Origin: Neofusicoccum parvum
Taxonomy: Eukaryota; Ascomycota; Dothideomycetes; Botryosphaeriales; Botryosphaeriaceae
Assembly: GCA_020912385.1 (NCBI GenBank)
Contig: CP087209.1
Coordinates: forward strand, 2,542,001-2,606,000
Length of the DNA stretch: 64,000 nucleotides
Direction of reading: 5' to 3'
In this document: positions 35,712 to 47,359 of the stretch, one piece after another
Layout of the letters: each line of letters starts with the position of its first letter
How positions within the stretch are numbered: position 1 is the stretch's first letter
Program-made: the position numbers and the translations under genes
Notes under the pieces: generated by a model
The model's database searches: none
The model's input: the letters and a program-made list of their open reading frames with translations, nothing else
What the model was told of the DNA's origin: nothing

Positions 35712-36365
35712 GCTGGCGCGCTGGGGTTAATAGCAGAGGGAGCTTCGGTGGTGGGAGGGTGGTGAGGGTGCGGGGCGGCGGGTGTGCCTGCGGGTGCGGC
35801 GCCTTGGTGGTGGTGGTTTGGGCGTCGTTGCGTAGAGATGGGCAAGCGAAATCAAAACACGTGAAAGGTTGCCTTGTTGCGCAGTTGCACCAGGCGAGCC
35901 CGCACAGGAAGAGAGCGAGGATCCGGACAAAGAAAAGAGCTCGTAGGAGGGCGGCTTGCGGGAGTGGCCGGGCAAACGCGAGGGAGAGAGAAGCTGGTGG
36001 AATGGGTTGTTGTGTCTGGCAGGCGCCGTCGAGAAGGAAATCATGCAGAGTTAGAGGGGCAACGATCCGCGCCGAAAATAATTCCGGTCGTCATTCAACT
36101 GCGCGGCGCACCACGAGCGAGCCTGGCGGTCTTCACTCTGCTCAGGGCCGCGTCCGCCCGGCAGCCCGAGCGCACGCCCTGGGCCGCGCGCGCGGCTCTG
36201 CCTGGCGATGCGGATGCGCTGCTATTTGTATACACTCATGCGGCTCTAGCGATTACGTGCGGCGTCCCCGCGTCCCAGCGTGTCCACGTCCCTGTGCCCT
36301 CCCCGCCAAACACAATGCAGCCCAACCGCCTATGCACACGTATCTATCTCTACACAAAGCACGCC
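35712..36365. other. importin beta promoter and PP2C 3' flank
   Basis: Both flanking genes are on the minus strand. GTGGTGGTGG and GGGTGCGG repeats occur close to the importin start; the remainder is mixed GC-rich sequence. No gene is supported. Confidence 0.5.
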
Positions 36366-38192
36366 CTACGTCCGCCCGCTGCGCGGATCCTCCGCTTCCT
36401 GCCGCCGCCAGTCGCGCAGCTCTTTCGTGCCAAGGCTGCCAAGTCCGCCCTCACTTCGCCGTTCCCATCCACCCAGCCGCACGACGAGCGCAGTTGCGTT
36501 GTCGCCGTCCCGCGAGACCTCGGTCGAGAAGCTGACCACCTCTCGCGCTCCCTGCTCCGGCGTCCGCGCCTCCTTGACGATGTCCACAATCTCCTGGTCG
36601 CTGAGCGTCCCCGACACTCCGTCCGAGATCATCACCATGAACGAGTACTCTGCGGGCGCAAGCTCGATCCGCCGGATCTCGGGTTCGGCCGACACACCCA
36701 CGCGCTTCGAGGCCATGTCGCCGAAGGCTCGTGTGTTCGCAAGGCCGGAGATGCGCTCTTCTCCAAACGAGTCCGTAGCAAACGCTGCTGCGTAGCGTCG
36801 TAGCCGCTCTGCTTCAGACGGCAGGGAAGGATGGTGATTCGATGTGAGTGGGACCGGCTGGCCGGTTGCGGTCTCGCACAGGATGATGCGTGTGTCCCCC
36901 ACATGAGCCGTGACGATGGTTGATGCGGAACCGGGGTTCCAAAAGGGTGCCGGTGTCGACGTGGACACCAGGGCGATGCTGCATGTGCTGCCTCCCTTGA
37001 AGCGCTTCGGTCCACCAATCCTCTTCCCGGCGTGGGATGGCCGATCAAGGATGTCTTCGTCGTTGATTGCGCGGTCCGCCACTACTGCATCCTCGTCCTC
37101 TTTGTTGACTTGGGCCGAGACGAAATCGAAGTCAGCCTTGAGGAAGGCATACGTCAGAGCTGTTTCAATGCCAACTCCTTCCGCAACGTCGTCCGAGGTG
37201 TTCGCTTGTTGCACCTGGCGGTGCTGCAGGGCTTCTCTCTCCAACGTGTGGCCTTTGCCACCTGCTGATGTGGAGAAGAAGTCCGGCTTGAAACGCTTGA
37301 AGTAGCCTCCCACCAACTCGCGCCATGAAACGACAATTTCACGCTCGAGCTCCACTGCATTTGGGACGTTTCCGGATTGTTTGACTGGGTCTGCTCCTTC
37401 TGGAGGTGAGGTCTGGTCATCTCTCCCACTCGGTGGTTCCTCTCCGCTCGTGGCGTCAGGTACTTTCGCGGGCTCGGTGCCGGGAGGGGTGTGTGTGTCG
37501 ATTGCTTGAAGGCTTTCGCGGCCGCTAGTCGGGGTGCTGCTGCCTTCTAGAGGCTCGGGTTCGCTGAGACTGTTCTTCTGAGTGCTGTTCTCAAGACTGC
37601 TCTTGAGCTCGAACAGCCGAGTGCTCTGCTCTAGGTATTCGTGCAGCTGCTCTCGCAGGAAGTCACTGCACTCATTGCCCCCATGGCCATCGAAAACCCC
37701 AAAGTAGAAGACTTGTGGATCGACGCTGGCGCTGTCTGGCGACGCGCCCTCGCCCGGTCTTGTCTTGCTGCTCCGCGTCAACGAGATGGGCTGCCTCCTT
37801 GCAAAGGCGGGGATCTCAATGGTGCCGGCCTGGAATGCATCTTCGTTGTAGGGGCGCTGCCCCCGCGACACCGAGACGCCAAAGTGGTGCTTCGCACTGC
37901 GCAGAGGGATGCGCACGACGGTTGTCTCGCGCGACCCTTTGTAGGGCGGAGCAGCGGCGGGCAGCCTGCTGCCGTCGCGCGGATTGTAGGGCGTCGACTT
38001 GTCGCGGGGGAGCTTGTGGCCGGGGCCGGCAGAGGAGCGCTGGTCAGGATGCAGCGACGACGAGGGCAGATGGGTGACGAAGTAGTCGTGGAACGCGCGC
38101 CGCAGGTCCAGGGTTGGGCGGCATGGGGACGTAGGTGTTAGGATAGAGGGCCTGGCGCCGGCTCTAAGAATGCGAATTGACGGTGTGCACAT
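36366..38192 (-). CDS. PP2C-family protein phosphatase, probably mitochondrial (Ptc5/Ptc6-like)
   Basis: One exon of 608 residues from ATG 38192. Metal-binding and catalytic PP2C motifs are all present: SRGQRPYNEDAFQAG (Glu117, Asp118), FGVFDGHGGNE (Asp168-Gly-His-Gly-Gly), VAHVGDTRIIL, SGLANTRAFGD, MVMISDGVSG and DNATALVVRL. A Ser/Thr/Pro/Glu-rich insertion of about 90 residues follows the DGHGG block. The N-terminal 45 residues are rich in Arg, Ser and hydroxylated residues with almost no acids, consistent with a mitochondrial presequence. The SRGxRxYNED signature and this targeting resemble yeast Ptc6, a mitochondrial PP2C linked to pyruvate dehydrogenase dephosphorylation and mitophagy; the exact orthology is inference. 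Confidence 0.88.
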   Translation of the reverse strand: MCTPSIRILRAGARPSILTPTSPCRPTLDLRRAFHDYFVTHLPSSSLHPDQRSSAGPGHKLPRDKSTPYNPRDGSRLPAAAPPYKGSRETTVVRIPLRSAKHHFGVSVSRGQRPYNEDAFQAGTIEIPAFARRQPISLTRSSKTRPGEGASPDSASVDPQVFYFGVFDGHGGNECSDFLREQLHEYLEQSTRLFELKSSLENSTQKNSLSEPEPLEGSSTPTSGRESLQAIDTHTPPGTEPAKVPDATSGEEPPSGRDDQTSPPEGADPVKQSGNVPNAVELEREIVVSWRELVGGYFKRFKPDFFSTSAGGKGHTLEREALQHRQVQQANTSDDVAEGVGIETALTYAFLKADFDFVSAQVNKEDEDAVVADRAINDEDILDRPSHAGKRIGGPKRFKGGSTCSIALVSTSTPAPFWNPGSASTIVTAHVGDTRIILCETATGQPVPLTSNHHPSLPSEAERLRRYAAAFATDSFGEERISGLANTRAFGDMASKRVGVSAEPEIRRIELAPAEYSFMVMISDGVSGTLSDQEIVDIVKEARTPEQGAREVVSFSTEVSRDGDNATALVVRLGGWERRSEGGLGSLGTKELRDWRRQEAEDPRSGRT

Positions 38193-39488
38193 GCTGCGTC
38201 GACGCTGGGCGCGGGCTGCATGGTGCCTAGAGGCGAGGCGCCAGAGGGAGGCTTATCGGAAGCATGCGAGGCGGCTCTGGTCGTGACGATGATGGCGGCG
38301 GGAAGACGGAGAAATGCCTGCTTGTGTCCTCCGCTTTCGCCCGCACTTCCCCCACACCCCAGCCCGCCCGCAGCGGCTGCCCGCCCAGCTCCCTCACGCC
38401 ATCCGCCCAACAGCTTCCCCGGACAGACCACATCGCCCGCCGCTGCCTGCGCGCGCCCGCACCTGTGGAGCTGCTCGCGAGACGTCGGACGAGCCGCTTG
38501 CAACGCCCTGAATCAGCCATGTTGGGGAGCAGAGCCTTCGGCCGCCCGCTGTCTGCGCGAGTAATCGCATCTGCACAATGACGATTGGGCGAGCTTACAG
38601 CCACCACATGCCGTGCTTCTGCGCAGCAACATCCAGCGCAGTCGTGCCCGCGCACTTCTGCGCCTTCGATCTTTTGATTTCAACCCTCAAGATCGTCCTT
38701 GATGACGATGACGACGACGTCGTATACACAGTGGAGTCCTCTCCCCCGTGTGGGCCATGGCTGGGTCATGGGGACGTTTCCAGGTCGAACCACCTCTGTC
38801 TATCTGCACATCTCCACGTTGATCAATCGCTATTCCAAACACTCCCTGAGGTACTGAATACGGGTGTGGTTACCAGAAGCGTGGGTTCTTGGAGAACGGG
38901 GATCTTTCATCTGCACCGCCCTCATTCAGCTAGAGAAGCAACCATTTTACGTAGCAGGGTAAGTCAAATTCTATTGGTCTTTCGGTCTCGCAATCTAGCC
39001 ATGAACATTCCCGTGAAGTTGTTTCATTCAAGCGCTTCCTTTCCTCATCCTACTAGCAATCGCAACAGAGAGGCTCTAAGCGTGCTTTTAAATATCAAAA
39101 CACCATCTGCACGTCATCGTCAGCCTTCTAGCAGTGCTAAAGATAATCTGTCGGCCTCTGCTTTGGTAAAGTACCTTTCAGGCTTCCTAAATCGGGCGAT
39201 TATAGTCTCTCAATCGGAAGAGTCTGGTATTGCGGCGATTCTCAAAGTATCATAAGCACGAGGGGCACAAAGTACAAATAATAAAATTTTCATTTTCTGA
39301 AACCTTTTTCCTTTGTATAAAATCACAAGTCAAAAATGCCAGAGCCCTATATCAGCCGGAGGCAGCCAGGCCGCCCGCGCCAGCGAGCCGCCAGCACGCA
39401 CCTAGCTGGAGAAAGAGAAAGCACCATCGTCACCACCACCACCAACCACCAACCACCGCGAAGACTCCCTGGAATCCTGGGAGCACGC
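38193..39488. other. Intergenic region with an unsupported 225-codon ORF
   Basis: Holds the PP2C promoter (left) and the 3' flank of the next minus-strand gene. An ATG frame at 38578-39255 (plus strand, 225 codons) contains a run of six Asp but no recognisable domain; base composition falls from GC-rich to AT-rich inside it. 39230-39330 is AT-rich. I do not call a gene. Confidence 0.45.
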
Positions 39489-41618
39489 TTAGTGGTGCAT
39501 GAAGAAGCCCCTTCCGACGGCGGCGACAAGCACCTCCGCCTTCAGGAGCTCCTCGGGAGCCACTCCTCCCGGCGTCCACAGCTTGGACACCAGGTGGGGA
39601 GTGACCCCAAGCACCACAGCGTGCTCCTCCTCCAAGGAAGCACCCGCGGCAGCGGCAGCGGCAACAGCAGCTCCGGCGCCCTCTCCCCTCCCCTGGACGA
39701 TCGGGCCGCGGATCGACATGGACGAGGTGTTGACCCTCGCCCCCGCGACGTCGAACGCCAGGTGCCAGGCGTGCGCCGGCAGGCAGCGCATGGCGCAGGC
39801 GACGTGGACCGCCTCGCCAACCAGCTCCGCCATCTCCCTGCAGCCCCCGGCGCGCTCGCCGGTCGGGACGATGGGGCTGAGGAGTCCGCAAACCTCGGCC
39901 GCCATCTTGCGCGACTCTGCGTCCCGCCAGCCGCCAGGGACCTCGGCGGAGACGGCGGCGCGCACGATCTCCGCCTTCTCCGTCAAGAGATCCCGGTGGC
40001 GGGCCGGGTCGTGCGCCGGGGTGCTGCTTTCCAGCACCGAGAGCTCCTTGAAGCGCGCCAGCATGTCTCCGGTCAAGAACTTCTCCGGGAGATTGTCGTC
40101 GAACAGAATACAGAGAACGGTCCTGTTGATCCAGGAAGTTACCAGGAGCGTACGGGTCTCAAGCTTGTTGAAGACCTTCTCCATGTCAAAGTTGCCCAGC
40201 AGGCTTCCCAAGGTCTTGACCATGTCCGCGGTCTTCGGCTCCTTGGCCCGAACTGACGTGTGCATCGTGCCAGTGTAGAAGTCCGCCCAAATCTCGATCT
40301 TAGCCAGAAGCTGCGCGAAGCTGTTGCGGATGTCCTCGAGAGAGGCGGGTTCGGGAACGGGGTTCCTCTGCTGCTGCTGAGGCAGCCTCCAGTTGCTTGA
40401 CGCCAGCGCCTTCGACGTCGGACGCGTGTTCTTGGGATACGTCGTGCGGAGGTTCTCGTTCGACGACGAGGACTGTGAGTTCAAAGACATCATAGAAGGC
40501 TGCCTGGACACGGTGTTCTGGAATGGATCCTCCGAGCGGCCAGTCTGGTACGAAGCGCGTTCGCGAAGAATCGGGTTTGATCCGTGGGCGATGAGAGGCG
40601 AGGTACTAGGCAATCCGGGAGTGAACGTAGTACTCTTCGTTTTGCTGATAGAGCGAGGAGTAGAAGCGCTAGTCGTCGTAGTGTTCCTACTAGGGGATGT
40701 GGGGACAAGAGCGGTGCTCATCATGGACTCCTTGCTGGGAGATGTGAAGGACATGTTCGTCCTCGCAAGAGTAGCCTTGGTAGGCGTCGGGGTGACATCA
40801 GGATCAGCCGGAGTAGAGGTCTGGGCCCTTTGAGGGGTCGACATCTTGCTAGCCGGGGTGCGCTGCTTGGTTGCGGGTGCACCGGGAGCGTTCTGGGATG
40901 CCTCCTTCTTCTCGGGCTTATCATCCGACACCGGCTCCTTGCCCTGCATAATGAGATGAATGTTGTTCATCTGCACTTGGACATCTCTCTGGAGTATAAC
41001 GTTCTGCATCTGGAGGATGCGGCGATCTTCGTTAGCGCCACGCAATTGGTCATTGACAATGCGGAGCTGGTCCTTGACATCGCGAAGCTCATCCTTCAAG
41101 CCCTTGTTCTCTTGCTTAAGCTCTAGCAGCTGAATTTTCCTTTCATTGAGGAGATCCTTCCTCTCAGCCAGAAGCACGTCCTTCTCTGCCAAGAGGGCGT
41201 TCTGCGCTGTCACCTGGCTCTTCAATTGGCCGAGGCTGTGGGTGACCAGGATGATGCGGTCCTGGAGACTGCCCTGCATGCGGCTGACATCGATACCACC
41301 ACCGCTGGCTCCAGCGCTGCTCTGAAGAACATGACTCATATTGCCGGATTGGATACGGTCGTGTTCCGTTGATATGGAGTCAAGATCTGGGATCTGAGAG
41401 GATGCGCTGCTCTCGGAAGTGGGGTTGAAACCTTCTGAGTGTTCAGGTGTTGATGTCGGGCTTGATGCGACGAGCTCTGATAGAGCACTCAGTATATCTG
41501 CAGCTGATGGGACAGTATCGGTAGTGGTTTTCGGAAGTGCCGAGGCTGTAGTGGGTGAAGGTGTCGAGAGCAGAGGCGTGGATAAGGGAGACGATGTCGT
41601 GGGAGTACCTATAGTCAT
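39489..41618 (-). CDS. Uncharacterised coiled-coil protein
   Basis: One exon, 709 residues, from ATG 41618. Upstream the frame is open further, but a good 50-nt intron (GTGAGG at 41674, CTAAC branch, AAAG at 41625) lies just before this ATG and breaks the longer reading frame, so it is taken as a leader intron. Residues 1-120 are Ser/Thr/Pro-rich. A clear coiled coil follows (about 130-235), containing near-tandem heptads (LLAEKDV, LLAERKD, LLNERKI). A Ser/Thr/Pro-rich middle leads to a C-terminal region of about 240 residues that looks folded (IEIWADFYTGTMHTS, LETRTLLVTSWINRTVLC). I do not recognise the family; a filamentous-fungus-specific scaffold is likely but unproven. Confidence 0.82.
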   Translation of the reverse strand: MTIGTPTTSSPLSTPLLSTPSPTTASALPKTTTDTVPSAADILSALSELVASSPTSTPEHSEGFNPTSESSASSQIPDLDSISTEHDRIQSGNMSHVLQSSAGASGGGIDVSRMQGSLQDRIILVTHSLGQLKSQVTAQNALLAEKDVLLAERKDLLNERKIQLLELKQENKGLKDELRDVKDQLRIVNDQLRGANEDRRILQMQNVILQRDVQVQMNNIHLIMQGKEPVSDDKPEKKEASQNAPGAPATKQRTPASKMSTPQRAQTSTPADPDVTPTPTKATLARTNMSFTSPSKESMMSTALVPTSPSRNTTTTSASTPRSISKTKSTTFTPGLPSTSPLIAHGSNPILRERASYQTGRSEDPFQNTVSRQPSMMSLNSQSSSSNENLRTTYPKNTRPTSKALASSNWRLPQQQQRNPVPEPASLEDIRNSFAQLLAKIEIWADFYTGTMHTSVRAKEPKTADMVKTLGSLLGNFDMEKVFNKLETRTLLVTSWINRTVLCILFDDNLPEKFLTGDMLARFKELSVLESSTPAHDPARHRDLLTEKAEIVRAAVSAEVPGGWRDAESRKMAAEVCGLLSPIVPTGERAGGCREMAELVGEAVHVACAMRCLPAHAWHLAFDVAGARVNTSSMSIRGPIVQGRGEGAGAAVAAAAAAGASLEEEHAVVLGVTPHLVSKLWTPGGVAPEELLKAEVLVAAVGRGFFMHH

Positions 41619-43464
41619 GGTGGGCTTTATAAGCGTTAGACCATTCTTGCAATGAGGAAACAGAAATGCCTCACCGAGTGGGGATGAAAACTTGCTGTTT
41701 TCTGGATTCCGAAGAAGAAGATCTTGCACAAACACTTTGTGGTTGTTGGTGATGTTGATGTAGAAGCGAGGAGTGATGATGAGCGTCGCCGATGAGAGGA
41801 TCTGCGTTGTGGGGCGCAAGATTTACTGAAACCTTTGCTGAGGATCTTTCTGTAGGCGGGGCTGCGATTGAAGGGCGGAGGATGAGTAGCTTGGCTAATT
41901 GCGCCAGATAGTGTTTGGTGTGCGGTACAGTGCGAACCCCGTGCGCACAAGCAGGATGCAGACGCGGCGTGGCGAGCTTGCAAGAGAGAATGAAGGAAGA
42001 GGAAGAAGAAAGTAACCTCGGGTAAGCTGCTGGAGGAAGGGTCTTCGCCAGCGTTTGATCGACGTTGGTGGGGTGGAGGAAGAAAGGAAGAGGAGGGCGG
42101 GCGAGCGGGTTGTTTTTATAGACGCGTTGTGCGGCCAACAAAACAGCCCGGCGCGTGACTGCTCAAAAGAGAAGGAACGGCCCCTAAGAAAAAGTGAAGT
42201 GGTGAGGTGAAGTGAGGCCCAAGTACCTGAAAGTCTTACCAGTATGGTTGTCAAGTGTGGGCCTCCGTCTTCACTCACGGCGCTGGGTTCCCGCCATCTG
42301 CGCCCCAACTCCGCATTACAATAGCAATAAAGAACATGAGATGGAGTTTGATGTGTATCCTGACGCACGTAGGTAAAAAGTGTCGTGGTCAGATACGAAG
42401 GCCAAGCTAGCGGGCTGTATCGCTGCTTGTCTTGAACGTCAGAACTCACTTCTCCCAAACTCTACCGCAGGCTCTAAATAGAACCAGATTTATCATGATA
42501 CAGTTATCTTGGACACTTCAGATATATCAGACGTTTTAATACGTTTCTGAGCAGCCATACCTACAGCCTCGTGGTTAAGCTCTGGCTAGGCGTCCAAAAT
42601 TGAAGCGTTCCTCCGGATGACTGTGGCATCGATCCGGCCCTCTCTTGAATCTAGATGAATGTATCATTCCCTTAGCACCATTCTACATACATATGTATCA
42701 GAGCGTCTCTAGTAAACGGTACCCAGGCTGGTGAACATAAATGAGAGCACAACAGAATGGCGATGCCAAGATTCCTACGCATCCGCTCCCACGTAGGAAG
42801 TGTATTTGTTTCCTTCGGGACAATGGCAGCAACTATTGACGCAAAGCGGACAGCGTTGAATAAAACACAATTAATTTTCAATTACAAACTACATACTCTA
42901 TACAAATTTTGTGAGATTCGAAGAAATTGTCAAGGAATGGAGTGCATGGGCATGGCCTTCCCAAGAACAGAAGGCAATGAATGGACCTGAGGCATATCAA
43001 TAAGCAATACAAGGAAGAAGTGACAGGCAAAGTAGGGTGAGGGGGGCGCGCAGATTTCTGAAGTGAGCTATCGTCTGCCAGTAAGTCAGCGTAGGCAAAA
43101 GTGAGCTTTTCCTTGGCGTATGGATAGTGTGGGCAATTGGAAAGCGTGGATTCAGGCGCAGTTGTCGGTCTTCTGGTGGAGCGGTGTAGATACGGCGATT
43201 GTGGTTCCATTCCAGGCTGGTAGCATGGGGCTCATGGAGCGAAGAGCCTGTCAACGCGAGACCGAATTAGAGCACAGAGCAGCAGAGAATGGATACAAAT
43301 CAGTATTTTGGCCTCAGTTTGCCACGCCCAAGACTGAGCAGTGACAAAAAGCCTTAAGAGGATGCTATCGACAGGAATCCAGGGAAACCGCTATCCAGGA
43401 AAGACACATACCCACCGAAACTCCCATGTAAACCCACCCAAGAACTGGTAGTGATTTTGTTGCC
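41619..43464. other. Intergenic region, nothing recognised
   Basis: 1.8 kb between two minus-strand genes. It contains the leader intron of the coiled-coil gene (41625-41674), its promoter, and AT-richer DNA around 42480-42920 that may be the 3' flank of the splicing factor. Open frames have no domain. Confidence 0.5.
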
Positions 43465-45441
43465 TTAAACAGCCTTCGAGAAGAGACTGCGGTAGACAGC
43501 ATCGACGACAGGCTGAGCGGTAATCTGGCGGCCGCCAAAGAACCTGCCGTTGAGGCCCTTGATGGCGTTCTCACCGCCCTGGACGGTGTCAAACTTGACG
43601 TAGATGTCGCCCTGGGTGTTGGGATCTAGAGCAATGTGAACGACCGTGCCATACTTCTCCTGGCACTCCTCCTTAACGTCATCCTCGAGTTCCTTCATCC
43701 AGATCTCTCCTTCTTCCCTACGAGTGTATTAGCTCTAGCCGGTGGGTAAGGGGACAGAAAACTCACTCGGTAGGATCGAACATATTCTTGAGCACGACGC
43801 AACGACTCGCCTGGTTGACGCTGACCGGAAGAGGGCGCGCCGTCTGAACAGCAACAGGTTTGACGATCTTCTGCTTGTCGGCACCATTGGTATCAGCAGG
43901 TTCGTCAGTACGCGCAAGCTTCCTCATTAGGGCATCTCTGCTGTAGTTGTTGAAGTTCACGCCAGCGACATCAGTATCATCGAGCGCGCTAGCACCGCCC
44001 GTGCCCTTGTCGTTGTCACGACCGCCAGCACGGTCAAAGGTGCCGCCGGAGCCTCCGGCATGAGCGCCACGGCCACCGGAGCCCGAGAAAGCTGAACCCT
44101 GGAAACTGGGTTGGCCTTGGCCGTTGAATCGTTGAAGAAGATTGGCAGTAGACTCGGGAGTGAACTTATCGTTGCCCAAGCCAACACGGATGGGACGTCC
44201 AGCCAAGTCAAAGCCATTCATCTTCTCGAGAGCCTCCTTCGCTTGAGCTGGGTCACGGAATCTGGAGAGGTCAGCCTGCTGTGCCAGTATGAACGCAAGA
44301 AACCAAACTTACTGGACAAAGCCATAGCCACGGCTACGGCCGCCCTCTTCCTTCTGCAGTTGCACGAACTCCAGCTCTCCGAAGGGCTCAAACACATTCT
44401 GCAAGTCGCTCTCAGTGATACTGAAGTGAATGTTGCCGACATACAACCTGTGGAAGGGTACGCCATTGTTGTTGCTAGTGTTCCCATCTCCAGTCCGGGC
44501 TTGACGGTTCTTCTCGGCTTCCGTGAGCTGGGCGATGATGGGAATACCCATTAGCTTCTGGCCGGTGAGCTGGATGGCGAGCGGGACAGACTCCTCGTTC
44601 TTGAATTCGACGTATCCGACTCTGTAGACACTGTCAGCGACGGAACATGGGCATGATGGGAGGGACAGACGCACCCCTTGGAGCGGCCACTGACGCGATC
44701 CTTTACGATCTGCGCCTCCTTGACGGGGCCAACCTTTTCGAAGAAAGAAATTAGATCCTTGGTCCTCAAACGAGCTGCAAGTTGCTGAACGAAGACGGTA
44801 CGACGGTCACGCTCATCCTCGGTCAAGGGTGGGCTGGAAGAACGCTTGGTCGAAGGGGAGCGGCGGTTGCGCGCACCGCGACCACCACGTTCCCTTTCAC
44901 GGTCGCGGCCGCGGTCGCGGTCACGGTCACGGTCGCGTTCGCGTTCGCGTTCACGGTCGCGTTCACGGTCGTCGTCGCGGCGGCCGGCGCGTCCAGTGGG
45001 ACGGTAGTGCCTATCATCGTCAGGGTAGGGCGAGCGGGATCTAGAGCGGGCACGGCCGCTGCCACGGTAGTAGTCGCCGCCTGAGCGGTAGCTGTCGTCA
45101 CGGTCAATCGAGTCTCGGGCACGGCGGTGACGCCTCTCGGAATCGCGGCTCCTGCTGCGGCGTTTGCTCCTCAGGCTGCCGGTTGCGCTGCCCCTGTCGC
45201 TCCTCGGGCTCCGCATCTCGACATCGTCGTCCAGGTCGCGGCGCACGCGATCGCGGCTGCGGTCACGGCGCTTGCGATCACGTTCGCGGGATCCATCTCT
45301 GGCGCGGTCGCGCTCGCGGCGCTCGCTTCTCTCGTTTTTCAGGCGGTCATCGTTGTCAGCGGAGCGGGGCGTGTCCCTGGACTCTGCCGCGCTGGCGTTG
45401 GCTGTAGAGTCGAGTAGAGCCTCAACGTCTAGACCTGACAT
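43465..45441 (-). CDS. RBM39/Rsd1-type splicing factor (RS domain, three RRMs)
   Basis: Four exons, 45441-44675, 44621-44313, 44261-43767 and 43717-43465, give 607 residues. The N-terminal 200 residues are an arginine-rich domain of Arg-Ser, Arg-Asp and Arg-Glu dipeptides. RRM1 (about 213-292) has RTVFVQQL and GVGYVEF; RRM2 (about 313-392) has RLYVGNI and RGYGFVQF. The C-terminal RRM (about 505-600) follows VVLKNMFDP and has the form of a U2AF-homology motif. This is the order found in human RBM39/CAPER and fission yeast Rsd1, which bridge U2AF and U1/U2 snRNP components at 3' splice sites in the nucleus. Each intron (49-53 nt) splits an RRM at or near RNP1, and splicing restores the motif. 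The RS region is encoded by near-perfect short repeats (44880-44990). Confidence 0.92.
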
Positions 45442-46080
45442 GGCGGAGTTGGAACGCTGTCAAGCTAAACGTGCGGAGTGAGGAGGATCACTGGAGGCGC
45501 GGCGGTTAGCTGGCGAGGTCCGGTCGGGGGTGTCGAGGCGCGGAGCGGGCACACCCTGTAACTGTGACTAGCTCGCGGTGGGCGCTGCTGGAGAGCAATG
45601 TTCCACAGAAGCTGTTGGGAGCGAGAAGGGTCGAAGACAGCAAGCAGAAGCCCAAGCACGTTCTCACCAGGCAAGGATTGTGCTGCCGAAGAGGGTGGTG
45701 GAGGGAGAGGGCGAGCGGCTGGCGAGACGCCGGGACAGGTTAAACTTTGGTCGAAGCGATGCGGTCACGTGCGCCCGGGCAGCCGTCCGCGTCTGGCTCG
45801 CGCGTCCAGCGGCGCTCACCCGCAGCGATCGCCGCGGCGCAACACTCATGCAGCAGGACGTCAAGGAGCTCGCAGAGCAATTACTATTACGTGTATCCGG
45901 ATTGTGCGGCATCGTAAGAACATAATCATAAGACATGCAGGCAATCCAAGTCCCCCGAAAGCACCCTGCACGCTGTTTGCAGCCTTCCAGCGCGTGCCTT
46001 GCAACGCCTCCCCGAACCCTCCGTCATTACAAGTATGGTACAGCAGCGATATGTACAGCCCAAGGCCCCGCCAAGCCACC
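45442..46080. other. Intergenic region, nothing recognised
   Basis: Holds the promoter of the RBM39-type gene and the 3' flank of Scs7. Mixed composition; no coding frame or repeat is supported. Confidence 0.5.
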
Positions 46081-47359
46081 CTAAGCCGTCTTGACGACCT
46101 TCGGCGGCGGCAGCGCGAGCTCCGTGTTGAACACACGGTCCCAGAACTTGCTCGTCACCCCGAACCCGTTCTGGTAGTCGGCGAAGTGATGCTCCAGGTG
46201 GTACTTTTTGAGCTCCCGGTAGTACGCGGGCAGACTGGCACGCCATTAGCTAATGAAATCGGCTCGTTCGCGGGGGATACGCACTTGCGGTGATGGAGGA
46301 AGTAGTGGGTCAGGTCGTAGCAGATGTAGCCGAAGATGCCGCCGGAGAAAACGGCAGTTGCGGCATACCAGTTGTAGAAGAAAACAGCCTGCGCCAGCTT
46401 CCAGAAGGGGGTTGCAAGGACCAGGAAGAGGGTCGGGGGCATCACGAGACGGTACTTGTCCATTGGCAGGTAGTGATGGATGCCATGGAGAAGGAAGTGC
46501 AGGGTGATGCCGACGCGGTTGTCGGGGAGATACCTGGATTTCGTCAGTCCACATTTGGCGGTAATCGGCAATGGGGAGGGGTCGCATACTCATCCAGGTG
46601 GAAAAGGAAGCGGTGCAAAATATACTCGACCAAAGTCCAGATGCAGAGACCCAGGACAAAGTACAGGCCGAGGTGAACGAACGGCAGCTGCTGGCTGGCC
46701 AGGTAGACTCCGTAGGAGACGGGAGGCAACCAGACCGTGGGGACCACCCACCAAGCGGTTAAGCTCAGAGGCTCCAGGAAGTTTCCAAACAGCGGCGCGG
46801 ACTTGCCTCCCTTGTAGTGCCTCGGACGGTGGACCTGCTCCAAGTAGAAGGCCTTGGAGAAACCGCCAAACCAGACCTGCGGGAGGAGCGGCTTGTTGAG
46901 ATCCAGGAACTTGTGCACCTTGTAGTCGGTATTGATGTCCGTCTCCTTGTTCAAATCCTCGGCAGAGGACATTCCCGTCGCCTCGAACACATATTGCTGG
47001 CCTCCATTGGCCTTCAGCTCCTGCAGTCCTCCGTTCGTCGGCGGCAGCGGCACGAGGTCGTCGGGGCGGTTGCTCTTGGTGGCAGCGGCGAGGATCTTCT
47101 CGTTGGCGACAAAGCCAACAAGGTGCTCGTCGAGGATCTCGTAGGCCGAGTCGGAGTGCCTGTGCGAAACCTCATCCTCCAGGATGTCCTTGATGTCCTT
47201 GCCGGCGTACTCGAGCACCAGGTCGCCGCCACCGGGGTGGTCCTCGACGAACTCGGTGATGTCGTAGACCTTGGAGCCGATGGTGACATAGCACGACTCG
47301 GCGGAGTTGTGGGCCTGGACTTCGGCCTGGGTGATGGTTGGCAGCGTGCGGCCGGGCAT
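46081..47359 (-). CDS. scs7: Sphingolipid/ceramide fatty acid 2-hydroxylase
   Basis: Three exons, 47359-46590, 46533-46285 and 46234-46081, give 390 residues. The N-terminal cytochrome b5 domain carries HPGG (41-44) and HRHSDSAYEIL (66-76), the two haem-ligand regions. The C-terminal di-iron hydroxylase has the histidine boxes HRFLFH (249-254), HGIHH (273-277), HYFLHH (333-338) and YHLEHH (351-356). Several membrane segments flank them (WWVVPTVWLPPVSYGVYLA, FVHLGLYFVLGLCIWTLVEYI). The enzyme sits in the ER membrane and adds the 2-hydroxyl to very-long-chain fatty acids of ceramides, using electrons via its own b5 domain. Splice phases are confirmed by rebuilding HLDEYLPDNRVGITLHF and HHRNLPAYYREL. 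Confidence 0.96.

Noticed and set aside
38578..39255. 225-codon plus-strand ORF
   Set aside because: No recognisable domain, changing base composition along its length and no splice-supported extension; kept only as a note.
39336..40278. Plus-strand ORFs opposite the coiled-coil gene
   Set aside because: Antisense shadows of a long coding exon.
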